Positions 17,865 through 25,583 of a stretch of DNA of 64,000 bases are shown piece after piece (position 1 is the first letter of the stretch; each line of letters opens with the position of its first letter). The position numbers were made by a program, and so were the translations under genes. The DNA is from Leifsonia sp. ZF2019 (GTDB lineage: Bacteria > Actinomycetota > Actinomycetes > Actinomycetales > Microbacteriaceae): positions 930,001 to 994,000 of the forward strand of contig NZ_CP065037.1 in NCBI RefSeq assembly GCF_019924635.1. Reading direction: 5' to 3'. Under the pieces are notes generated by a model. It did no database searches. It saw only the letters and a program-made list of their open reading frames with translations, and was not told the DNA's origin.

Positions 17865-17925
17865 CGCGATTTGGACCGAATGTCGCTTCTGGGCGACGTT
17901 GACGCGACATTCGGTCCAAATCGCG
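17865..17925. repeat. Perfect 22-base palindromic element
   Basis: Arms 17865-17886 and 17904-17925 are exact reverse complements with a 17-base loop. The core is GCGATTTGGACCGAATGTCG. It follows the GntR stop by 7 bases. A degenerate relative lies at 5494-5551. No T-run follows, so a role as a plain intrinsic terminator is uncertain; a dispersed extragenic palindrome is the simpler reading. Confidence 0.85.
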
Positions 17926-17961
17926 AGCAGTAGTGTCGACACGTCGTCGAGAGGAGACATC

Positions 17962-18681
17962 ATGTCCGGACCAGCCGAGGCGAAGACCGCTCACCGCAAT
18001 GTCCTGATCATTGGAGCCTCGCGCGGTCTCGGGGAGGCGATCGTCGAGACCTACGTCGAGCGGGGCGCCCGGGTCGTCGCGACGGTCAGGAACGACGCCC
18101 CGTCGCCTCTCCGCGACTTCGTCGACTCCACCGACGGGGGCGTCAGGATCGAGCAGGTCGACATCGCGGAGCCGGAACAGATCGACGCGCTCCGGGCCCG
18201 GCTGTCCGGCGAGGTGTTCGACCTGCTCTTCGTGGTCGCCGGCCTGTCGCTCGCCCCGGCCGACGCCGTCGGTGCGGACATCGACGTGCGGGACTTCGAC
18301 AGGATGATGGAGACCAACGTCCTGGGGGTCATGCGCGCGGTCGAGCGACTGCAGGACCTCGTGGACCCGGGAGGCACGATCGCGGTGATGTCCTCGGGTC
18401 AGGGCAGCGTCTCCAACAACACCACGGGAGGCTTCGACGTCTACCGGGCGACGAAGGCGGCGCTCAACCAGATGTTCCGGAGCTATGCGGCCCGCCACGC
18501 GGATGAGCGGCGGTCACTGCTGCTCCTGGCGCCGGGGTGGGTCAGAACCAGCCTGGGCGGGGAGAACGCCATGCTCGAGATCGGCGAGAGCATCCCCCCG
18601 CTCGTCGACACGATCGATGCGCAGCGCGGCACACCCGGCCTCCGATTCCTCGACCGTCACGGCAACGACGTGCCGTGGTGA
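17962..18681 (+). CDS. Short-chain dehydrogenase/reductase (SDR)
   Basis: A 239-residue classical SDR. The cofactor site is NVLIIGASRGLGEAIVETY (GxSxGxG), followed by FVVAGLSL in place of the usual NNAG, and the catalytic motif YRATK (Tyr-x3-Lys) with a Ser in VMSSGQGSVSNN upstream. ATG 17962 follows GAGGAGA. It faces a second, unrelated SDR on the minus strand, with only 4 bases between their stops. The substrate is unknown; CsgA-like carbonyl reductases have this length and layout. Confidence 0.87.
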   Translation: MSGPAEAKTAHRNVLIIGASRGLGEAIVETYVERGARVVATVRNDAPSPLRDFVDSTDGGVRIEQVDIAEPEQIDALRARLSGEVFDLLFVVAGLSLAPADAVGADIDVRDFDRMMETNVLGVMRAVERLQDLVDPGGTIAVMSSGQGSVSNNTTGGFDVYRATKAALNQMFRSYAARHADERRSLLLLAPGWVRTSLGGENAMLEIGESIPPLVDTIDAQRGTPGLRFLDRHGNDVPW

Positions 18682-18685
18682 CCTG

Positions 18686-19390
18686 TCACCCGGCGGCGAA
18701 CGGAGGCACCGGCTCGGCGGATGCTGCTTTCGCCGCGCGGGACATGTCGTCGATGAGCACCTCTTGGGCGCCCGAGGCGATGGCGGACAGGGCGTCCGCG
18801 GCGACCTCGCGCGGGCTGAGCTTCCGACCAGGGAAGGCCGCCATCATGTCGGTGTCGATGAAGCCGGCGTGGATGGCGGTCACCTGGACGCCGCGCGGGC
18901 CGAGCTCGGCCCGCATGTTGTTCGTCAGAGAGAGCGCGGCGGCCTTCGAGACCGCGTAGGCCAGGTTGCCCGGGCCGGCGAGCCACGAGCCGGCCGAGAG
19001 CATGTTGGCGATGATCCCGCCTCTGTTCTCGACGAGCCGGGGCGCGAAGGCGGCGCTCACCGTCAGCGTCCCCACGAGGTTGGTCCGGATCACGGAGTCG
19101 ACGACGTCGACGACGCCCTCGTCGAAGAGGGAGGCCCGTCGGTGGATGCCGGCGTTGTTGATCACCATCGTCACGTCGGACAGCCGCTCCGCGAGCGCGG
19201 CGACCTGGTCGCGGTCCGTCACGTCCAGCCGCACGGGCGTGACGCCGCGACTCCGCACGGTCTCGGGGTCGCGTGCCGCGGCGTACACCTTCTTCGCCCC
19301 GAGCTCCACGAGCACATCCGCGAACGCCGCGCCCACCCCCCGATTCGCTCCCGTGACGAGCACGGTCATGTCGTCGTAGACGTCTCTCAT
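18686..19390 (-). CDS. Short-chain dehydrogenase/reductase (SDR)
   Basis: A 234-residue SDR with VLVTGANRGVGAAFADVLVE as cofactor site, VINNAGIHR, the Ser in ANMLSAGSWL and the catalytic YAVSK. Start ATG 19390 has AGGAGG (minus strand, 19396-19401) 5 bases upstream; an internal ATG at 19369 is weaker. The two SDRs differ clearly in sequence, so this is not a recent duplication. It lies next to a broken binding-protein gene in the same orientation. Substrate unknown. Confidence 0.87.
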   Translation of the reverse strand: MRDVYDDMTVLVTGANRGVGAAFADVLVELGAKKVYAAARDPETVRSRGVTPVRLDVTDRDQVAALAERLSDVTMVINNAGIHRRASLFDEGVVDVVDSVIRTNLVGTLTVSAAFAPRLVENRGGIIANMLSAGSWLAGPGNLAYAVSKAAALSLTNNMRAELGPRGVQVTAIHAGFIDTDMMAAFPGRKLSPREVAADALSAIASGAQEVLIDDMSRAAKAASAEPVPPFAAG

Positions 19391-19489
19391 CTCAGCCTCC
19401 TCGGCTCTGTCTCGATGATGACGCCGGCCGCTGTCAGGGCGCTTGCGTGGCTCTTACACGGTTCTGTCGCGGACCGGACAGCGTCCTCG

Positions 19490-19649
19490 TCACACGCCCG
19501 CCAGCAGCTCCTGCACGGCGGCGTCCTCCGCGCGCGCCCACGCCCAGGGCCGTTCGTCCGCGGGCCCCGGCGCCGCTGCCGGAGCAGCCGGTCACGGCGA
19601 GCGTGGTCGTCGCCAGGATCGCGAGCCCCGCAGCAACGCGCTTCTTCAT
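19490..19649 (-). pseudogene. Remnant of a sugar ABC substrate-binding lipoprotein gene (internal deletion)
   Basis: From ATG 19649 the minus strand encodes MKKRVAAGLAILATTTLAV followed by TGCSGSG, a complete lipoprotein signal with lipobox. The frame then loses meaning. In the next frame the segment just before the TGA at 19492-19490 reads WARAEDAAVQELLAGV, which looks like the C-terminal tail of family-1 sugar-binding proteins. The start and this stop are in different frames. I infer that about 400 codons were deleted between the two ends. It stands divergent from the amine-oxidase operon, a place where a dedicated importer would be expected. Confidence 0.7.
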
Positions 19650-19789
19650 CGACGCGCGTGGTTGCACTGCGGTTCTCCTCGGTGTTCGGGGACCTCGGTG
19701 TTCGGGGGACGGATCGAGCGGGAGCATACATAGAGGTACTTGGAGGTAGCAAGAGGTATTTTGCCTCTGCAAGTATTCCGCGATTGATA

Positions 19790-19819
19790 TAGACCAAATG
19801 CGTACCACATGGCTACTAT
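19790..19819 (+). promoter_or_regulatory. Promoter and candidate operator C of the 19849 operon
   Basis: TAGACC (19790-19795) and TACTAT (19814-19819) with an 18-base spacer form a reasonable promoter, with a start near 19826. The spacer contains CCAAATGCGTACCA (19794-19807), whose reverse complement matches TGGTATTGATTTGG at 11 of 14 bases and whose GTGGTACGCAT also occurs at 3668-3678. Repeated GGTA words upstream (19728-19780) may be extra half-sites. Confidence 0.5.
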
Positions 19820-19848
19820 GACTAACACCACCGCCCACAGGAGGAAAT

Positions 19849-20889
19849 GTGATTCGAGTCGGTCTTCTCGGTTCCGGTTTCATCGCCGACACCTACGCGG
19901 ACGCCCTGCAAGACGTCCGCGGAGCCGAGATCGTCGCCGCCTACTCCCGCGATCTCGGCCGCGCCGAAGCCTTCGCGGAGAAGTGGGGCCCCATCGCCCG
20001 GCAGTACGACGACATGGCAGCGCTCTGCGCCGACCCGGAGATCGACCTCGTCGTGATCGCGCTCCCGAACGAGGCGCACGTGGAGGCGGTGCGGATCGCC
20101 GCCGAGGCAGGCAAGGGCATCGTGTGCACCAAGCCGCTCGCCCGCACGGGAGCCGAAGCCGCCGAGATCGTCCGCATCGTGCGAGAGACCGGCGTCTGGC
20201 ACGGCTACGCGGAGAGCTCCGTCTTCTCTCCCAACATCGCGAAGGCGCACCAGATGGTCACCGCCGGCGCTATCGGCGAGCCGCTGACCATGCGGGCCCG
20301 GGAGGCACACTCCGGCCCGCACGCCGCGCACTTCTGGGACGCCGAGACGGCGGGAGGCGGCGCCCTGCTCGACATGGGCTGCCACACCGTCGAGTCGGCC
20401 CGCCACTTCTTCGGCAAGGACAACCAGGTCACCGAGGTCTTCGCCTGGGGCGCGACCATGGTCCACTCCGACAAGACCGCAGGTGAGGACACCGCCATCG
20501 CACTCCTGAAGTTCGCCGGCGGCCAGCTGGCGCAGATCGAGTCCTCGTGGATCGAGAAGGGCGGCATGCAACTGCGCCACGAACTGGTCGGAACGGCCGG
20601 GCGCCTGGTCACCGACACCTCCCACACCCCGGTGTGGGGCTTCATCGAGAACCCGGCCGGCTACCTCGTCGAGAAGGCCGACGCCGAGACCGGTTGGGTG
20701 TACCCGGTTCCGGAGGAGGCCCGCGCCTACGGCTTCAGCCAGGAGATGCGCCACTTCGTCGAGCGCTTCGCCGCCGGCGCGACTCCGGACGAGACCTTCG
20801 ACGATGGTTTCGTCGTCAACTGCATCCTCGACGCCTGTTACACCTCGATGCGCACCGGCGTCTGGGAGACGGTGAGCCTCGAGCGATGA
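19849..20889 (+). CDS. Gfo/Idh/MocA-family oxidoreductase
   Basis: A 346-residue NAD(P)-dependent oxidoreductase, first gene of the long coupled operon. It opens VIRVGLLGSGFIADTYADAL (Rossmann GxGxxA), has TKPLARTGAEAAEI with the family Lys-Pro, and the substrate-domain helix GGGALLDMGCHTVESARHFF with the conserved Asp and His. GTG 19849 is preceded by AGGAGG (19839-19844). The family acts on sugars, inositols or their keto forms. The stop overlaps the next ATG by 4 bases, so the regulator that follows is made with it. Confidence 0.92.
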   Translation: MIRVGLLGSGFIADTYADALQDVRGAEIVAAYSRDLGRAEAFAEKWGPIARQYDDMAALCADPEIDLVVIALPNEAHVEAVRIAAEAGKGIVCTKPLARTGAEAAEIVRIVRETGVWHGYAESSVFSPNIAKAHQMVTAGAIGEPLTMRAREAHSGPHAAHFWDAETAGGGALLDMGCHTVESARHFFGKDNQVTEVFAWGATMVHSDKTAGEDTAIALLKFAGGQLAQIESSWIEKGGMQLRHELVGTAGRLVTDTSHTPVWGFIENPAGYLVEKADAETGWVYPVPEEARAYGFSQEMRHFVERFAAGATPDETFDDGFVVNCILDACYTSMRTGVWETVSLER

Positions 20890-21686
20890 CGCAGACACCA
20901 GAGGCGGCGGCGCCCGGACTGGCCCTCGGCCAGCCGGGCGTCCGCACGGATCATCCCGAGCCCCTGTGGGTGCAGGCGGCCGACTCCGTGCGCGAGCGGA
21001 TCGCGAGCGGTGAGCTGCGCTCCGGCAGCCGGCTCCCTCCCGAGCGCGAGCTCTGCCGGCTGCTCGGCATCAGCCGCGTGACCCTCCGTAAGGCTCTCCA
21101 GGCGCTGGTCGAAGACGGCGCGCTCGCCTCCTCGCACGGGCGCGGCTGGTATGTCTCGGGCGGCGCGGACACGCGCAACGAGTGGCCGAACAGCCTCGAG
21201 TCGTTCAGCGAGACGGCCGAGCGGATGGGGCTGGAGGCCACCTCGCGCGTGCTCCAGGCGCGCATCGCGCCCTCGACCATCGACGACGCCGAGCTGCTCG
21301 GCATCGCACCCGGCCTTCCGCTGTTCCGGCTCGGCCGGGTGCGGATGCTCGGCGGCGTGCCGATCGCCCTCGACTGGGCGCTCATCCCGGCCGCGCTGCT
21401 CCCGGACGCCGACGCGCACGACTTCGCGACCGCCTCCCTCTACGAGGCGCTGACCGCGGCGGGCAACGAGCTCGCCAACGCCGAGACCACCATCGAGGCT
21501 CGGGAGGCCGGGCCCGACATCGCCGCGCAGCTCGGCGTCGAGGCGGGCACTCCCACGCTCGTCATGCACCAGGTGGTGCGCAACCGCTCGGAGCGCGCCG
21601 TGCTCGCCTCCACCGTGCAGTACGCGGGAGACCGCTACCGTCTGCGCACCTACTTCGCCCGCCACAACCGAACGGAGACACCGTGA
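20886..21686 (+). CDS. GntR-family (HutC subfamily) transcriptional regulator
   Basis: A 266-residue paralogue of the 17084 regulator. The winged helix is RLPPERELCRLLGISRVTLR, followed by HGRGWYVSGG, and the UTRA domain ends YAGDRYRLRTYFARH. It is embedded as second gene of a catabolic operon, coupled on both sides by 4-base overlaps, which predicts that the operon controls the level of its own regulator. With its paralogue it is the best candidate to bind the TGGTATTGWTTTGG sites. The effector may be the operon's substrate or a phosphorylated intermediate. Confidence 0.93.
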   Translation: MTQTPEAAAPGLALGQPGVRTDHPEPLWVQAADSVRERIASGELRSGSRLPPERELCRLLGISRVTLRKALQALVEDGALASSHGRGWYVSGGADTRNEWPNSLESFSETAERMGLEATSRVLQARIAPSTIDDAELLGIAPGLPLFRLGRVRMLGGVPIALDWALIPAALLPDADAHDFATASLYEALTAAGNELANAETTIEAREAGPDIAAQLGVEAGTPTLVMHQVVRNRSERAVLASTVQYAGDRYRLRTYFARHNRTETP

Positions 21687-23707
21687 CCGCCACCGCCACG
21701 CCCGCGACGACGACCGTCGCCGCCGCCCTCGCCTCCCTCCGCCCGGAGGAGGTGGACGCCGCGCGGGCGATCCTCCAGCGCGAGGGTCTGCTCGGGCCCG
21801 ACACGCACGTGTCGTACTTCGGTCTGCTGGAGCAGGACAAGCGGACGCTGCTCGCTCCGGGCACCGCGCCCGCGCCGCGCCGCTTCCGCGCCATGCTCGT
21901 CGACCTGGCCTCCGGCGCCTCCCACGACGCCGTCGTCTGCCCGGCGGAGGACCGCCTGGTCTCGGCCGTCGAGCTCGACCCCGCCGACGGGCAGGTGCCC
22001 GTCGTGCTCGCCGAGTTCGGCCTGGTCGAGGAGATCGTGCACCAGGACGAGCGCTGGCTCGCCGCGATGGCCAAGCGCGGCCTCACCGACCTCTCGACGC
22101 TGCGGGTCAACCCCCTCTCGGCGGGCGTGCTCGCACCGGAGGAGGCCGGGCGCCGCATCCAGCGCTGCTTCACCTTCGTGCAGAAGACCCCGGACGACCT
22201 CGGCTGGGCGCACCCCGTGGACGGCGTCACCGTGATGGTCGACGTCGTCACGCGGGAGGTGCTCGACGTGATCGACTACGTCGAGTTCCCGGTGCCGGAG
22301 GAGGACGGCAACTTCCACCTCCCGGAGTGGGTCGGCACGCCGCCGCGCGCGGGGCTGAAGCCGATCGAGATCACCCAGCCGGAGGGGCCGAGCTTCACCG
22401 TCGACGAGGACGGCGTGCTGTCCTGGGCGGGCTGGGAGCTCCAGGTGTCGTTCGACCAGCGCGAAGGACTCGTCTTCCACAACGTCTCGATCGACGACGA
22501 TGGCGTGCAGCGCCCGGTGCTCTACCGCGCCTCCATCGCCGAGATGATGGTGCCGTACGGCGATCCGAGCCCGCAGCGCTGGTTCCAGAACTTCTTCGAC
22601 TGCGGCGAGTACCTGCTCGGCGGCTTCGCCAACTCGCTGGAGCTGGGTTGCGACTGCGTCGGCGACATCACCTACCTGGATGCCACGCTGGCCGACAACG
22701 CGGGGAACGTGCGCGTGATCCCGCAGGCCATCTGCATCCACGAGGAGGACACCGGGATCCTCTGGAAGCACTTCGACAACTGGAACGGTTCGAGCGACTC
22801 CCGCCGCAACCGGCGCCTCGTGGTCAGCTTCTTCGTCACCGTCGGCAACTACGACTACGGCTTGTACTTCTCCCTCGACGGCGCGATCGAGCTGGAGGTC
22901 AAGGCGACGGGCGTCGTCTTCACCTCGGCGTACCCCGGGCCGGGCTACGCGTACGCCTCCGAGCTCGCGCCGGGCCTCGGTGCTCCGTACCACCAGCACC
23001 TGTTCTCCGCCCGCCTCGACATGATGGTCGACGGACTCGGCAACAGCGTCGATGAGCTGGAGGCGGCCCTCGTGCCGCGGGGCCCGGCGAACCCCACGGG
23101 CACCGGGATCACTCAGACCGTCGTCCGCCTTCGCACCGAGAAGGAGGCGCAGCGGATGGCCGACAACGCGCGCGGCCGCGTCTGGCTGGTGTCGAACCCG
23201 CACGTCCAGAACCGCCTCGGCCGCGACGTGGGCTACGTGCTCTATCCGGAGGGACAGCCGGCGCTGCTGGCGGATGAGGAGTCCGACATCCACGCCCGCG
23301 CGACCTACTCGGCCAAGCACCTGTGGGTGACGCCGTACGAGCCCGCCGAACTCTATCCGGCCGGTGACTTCGTGAACATGCACCCGGGAGGCGCGGGTCT
23401 GCCCGCGTGGACGGCTGCGGACCGCCCGGTCGAGGACGCCGACATCGTGCTCTGGCACACCTTCGGCCTCACGCACTTCCCCCGTATCGAGGACTGGCCG
23501 ATCATGCCCGTCGACACGGCCGGCTTCGTGCTGAAGCCGCACGGGTTCTTCGGCGCGAACCCGACGATGGACATCCCGGAATCGGTGGGCGACCACTGCG
23601 CGCCCGGTCACCACGAGCACGGCGGCCACCACGATCATGCCGCGCACGAGGCCCTCGGCGCGCACGAGGCGCCGGTCGGCCACGAGAGCGAAGGGCACGG
23701 AGCATGA
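21683..23707 (+). CDS. Copper/topaquinone primary-amine oxidase with His-rich C-terminal tail
   Basis: A 674-residue copper amine oxidase, which converts R-CH2-NH2 plus O2 and water to aldehyde, ammonia and H2O2. The cofactor precursor tyrosine lies in TVGNYDYG (Tyr390, motif T-x-x-N-Y-D/E). The catalytic base Asp is in FDCGEY (Asp306). Copper ligands are HQH (His437, His439) plus a His in GLTHFPRIEDWPIMP. The length fits bacterial enzymes such as that of Arthrobacter globiformis. No signal peptide is seen. The C-terminus after HGFFGANPTMDIP is an extra 40-residue tail with over a dozen His (HHEHGGHHDH and similar), perhaps for metal capture. It is coupled to sugar genes on both sides, an unusual context. 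Confidence 0.96.
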   Translation: MTATATPATTTVAAALASLRPEEVDAARAILQREGLLGPDTHVSYFGLLEQDKRTLLAPGTAPAPRRFRAMLVDLASGASHDAVVCPAEDRLVSAVELDPADGQVPVVLAEFGLVEEIVHQDERWLAAMAKRGLTDLSTLRVNPLSAGVLAPEEAGRRIQRCFTFVQKTPDDLGWAHPVDGVTVMVDVVTREVLDVIDYVEFPVPEEDGNFHLPEWVGTPPRAGLKPIEITQPEGPSFTVDEDGVLSWAGWELQVSFDQREGLVFHNVSIDDDGVQRPVLYRASIAEMMVPYGDPSPQRWFQNFFDCGEYLLGGFANSLELGCDCVGDITYLDATLADNAGNVRVIPQAICIHEEDTGILWKHFDNWNGSSDSRRNRRLVVSFFVTVGNYDYGLYFSLDGAIELEVKATGVVFTSAYPGPGYAYASELAPGLGAPYHQHLFSARLDMMVDGLGNSVDELEAALVPRGPANPTGTGITQTVVRLRTEKEAQRMADNARGRVWLVSNPHVQNRLGRDVGYVLYPEGQPALLADEESDIHARATYSAKHLWVTPYEPAELYPAGDFVNMHPGGAGLPAWTAADRPVEDADIVLWHTFGLTHFPRIEDWPIMPVDTAGFVLKPHGFFGANPTMDIPESVGDHCAPGHHEHGGHHDHAAHEALGAHEAPVGHESEGHGA

Positions 23708-24408
23708 GCCTCGGCATCCAGCTGTACAGCGTCCGCGACGACATCGGGCCGGAGGCGCTCCCCGGCACCCTGGCGAGACTCGCCGGCTACGGCTTCACCC
23801 ACGCGGAGCCCTACGACATCCTGAGCGACACCGAGGGGCTGAACGCCGCCCTCGACGCGGCCGGTCTCCAGACGGACACTGCGCACGCCAAGATTACGGA
23901 GCTCGACCGCGACCGGGTGCTCGACGCCGCCGAGCGGCTCGGGATCGGGACGGTCATCGTGCCCTTTGTGGCGCCCGCGAGCATCGCGGAGCGCGACGGC
24001 GTGCTCGCCCTGGCCGACGCGATCAACGCCATCGTGCCGGTCGCCGCAGATCGGGGGATCCGCCTCGGCTATCACAACCACGACTTCGAGTTCGCGCAGC
24101 GCATCGGCGAGCGGACGGCCTACGACGTGCTCGTCGACGCCCTCGACCCGGCCGTCGTGCTGGAGCTCGACACGTACTGGGCCGCCGTCGGGGGTGAGGA
24201 TGTGCTGGCCCTTCTGCCGAAGCTCGGCGATCGCGTGCGCTACCTGCACGTGAAGGAGGAGGGCACGAACCCGTTCGACGTCGCCGAGGCGGTCGGGCTC
24301 GCGGGCTCGTTGGAGCTGCCGGTGGTGGAGGTGGTCGTGCACGAGGGCGACGTCTTCCCGTTGATCGAGCGGAACGCCGCCTTCTTCCGCGGGCTGGTGC
24401 GCGCATGA
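23704..24408 (+). CDS. Sugar phosphate isomerase/epimerase-like TIM-barrel protein
   Basis: A 234-residue TIM-barrel protein of the xylose-isomerase-like family. It opens LGIQLYSVRDDIG, a frequent family start, and shows the metal-site strands GYHNHDFEF, ELDTYWAAVGGEDV, YLHVKEEG and VVEVVVHEGD. Its homologues isomerise or epimerise sugars or process 3-keto-glycosides. It is coupled by 4-base overlaps to the amine oxidase upstream and the Gfo/Idh enzyme downstream. It differs clearly from the 15273 and 35464 proteins. Confidence 0.86.
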   Translation: MSLGIQLYSVRDDIGPEALPGTLARLAGYGFTHAEPYDILSDTEGLNAALDAAGLQTDTAHAKITELDRDRVLDAAERLGIGTVIVPFVAPASIAERDGVLALADAINAIVPVAADRGIRLGYHNHDFEFAQRIGERTAYDVLVDALDPAVVLELDTYWAAVGGEDVLALLPKLGDRVRYLHVKEEGTNPFDVAEAVGLAGSLELPVVEVVVHEGDVFPLIERNAAFFRGLVRA

Positions 24409-25583
24409 GCGGCGCCGTCGTCCCGACCGGCGTCGGGATCGTCGGGGCGGGCAACATCTCCGATGAGTACCTGCGCTCCCTGGCGACGTACCCGGACGTG
24501 CGCGTCGTCGCCATCGCCGACCTGGACCCGGATCGGGCGCGAGCGCAGGCCGAGCGTTTCGGCGTGCCGGTCGCGACGACGGTCGACCCGCTCCTCGCCC
24601 GCGAGGACGTGGAGATCGTGGTCAACCTGACGATCCCCGCCGCGCACGCCGAGGTGGCCCTCGCGGCCATCGCGGCCGGCAAGCATGTGTGGGGCGAGAA
24701 GCCGCTCACGCTCGATCTGGCGAGCGCCCGCGAGGTGCTCGATGCGGCCCGTGCCGCCGGGGTGGTGGTCGCGAACGCGCCCGACACCATCCTGGGCGAG
24801 GGCATCCAGAACGCGCACCGGCTGCTCGCGGATGGCGCCGTCGGCGCGCCGCGCACGCTGCTCACACTGATGCAGGGCCCGGGACCGGACTCCTGGCACC
24901 CTCGGCCGCAGTTCCTGTTCGCGCGCGGGGCCGGGCCGCTGTTCGACATCGGCCCGTACTACGTGAGCACCATGATCCAGCTGCTCGGCCCGATCGCCTC
25001 GGTCCAGGCCGTCGGACAGCGACCGCGCGCCGAACGCGTCGTCGGCTCCGGGCCGGACGCGGGAGCGCGGTTCCCGGTCGAGGTGGATACGCACCTCAGC
25101 GTGCTGACGCGTTTCGCCTCCGGCGTGGTCGGGACCTCCGTCTACAGCTTCGACTCGCCGCGCCGCCGTCAGGCCTTCGAGATCACCGGCGCCGACGGCG
25201 TGCTGGAGGTCCCGGTCAGCGGCTTCGACGGCCCGACCCGCGTGCTCGCCGGCGACGACCGGGAGACCGACTGGGTCGAGGTCGCGCCTCCCGGCGTGCA
25301 CCGCGAACGGGGCGTCGGAGTGCTCGAGCTCGCCCGCGCTCTGCGTGCGGGACGGCCGCCTCGCGCGTCGGGGGAGCTGGCATTCCACGCCCTGGAGGTC
25401 ATGCTCGCCATCGAACGGTCGGCGGCCACCGGCGCCGCCGTCGCGATCGGGAGCACCGCCCCCACCGTCGAGCCACTGCCGGCCGACTGGGATCCGACGG
25501 CATCGACGGCATCGACGGCCGGCGGGTCCGCACCATCCACGCCGGAGGGCGACCTCCCGGCATCAGCAAGGGGAGTCCGATGA
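24405..25583 (+). CDS. Gfo/Idh/MocA-family oxidoreductase
   Basis: A 392-residue oxidoreductase, second of its family in this operon. The Rossmann start is GVGIVGAGNISDEYLRSLA, the family motif is GEKPLTLDLASAREVL, and the substrate-domain motif is GPLFDIGPYYVSTMIQL. It is closest in feel to the 51421 protein (both have VGNIS/AGNIS, APDT-LG-GIQ and GPLFD-GPYY). The C-terminal 40 residues (TASTASTAGG-type) are low complexity. Substrate unknown; oxidation or reduction of a sugar ring carbon is the family role. Confidence 0.91.
   Translation: MSGAVVPTGVGIVGAGNISDEYLRSLATYPDVRVVAIADLDPDRARAQAERFGVPVATTVDPLLAREDVEIVVNLTIPAAHAEVALAAIAAGKHVWGEKPLTLDLASAREVLDAARAAGVVVANAPDTILGEGIQNAHRLLADGAVGAPRTLLTLMQGPGPDSWHPRPQFLFARGAGPLFDIGPYYVSTMIQLLGPIASVQAVGQRPRAERVVGSGPDAGARFPVEVDTHLSVLTRFASGVVGTSVYSFDSPRRRQAFEITGADGVLEVPVSGFDGPTRVLAGDDRETDWVEVAPPGVHRERGVGVLELARALRAGRPPRASGELAFHALEVMLAIERSAATGAAVAIGSTAPTVEPLPADWDPTASTASTAGGSAPSTPEGDLPASARGVR

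Noticed and set aside
17865..17925. Calling the palindromes at 17865, 32953, 37601 and 39163 intrinsic terminators
   Set aside because: None is followed by a T-run, arms are longer than usual for terminators, and three belong to repeat families. They are listed as repeats.
21683..23707. Reading the amine-oxidase gene as a foreign insertion into a sugar operon
   Set aside because: Its composition matches its neighbours, both junctions are clean 4-base overlaps and no repeats flank it, so it looks like a long-standing operon member.
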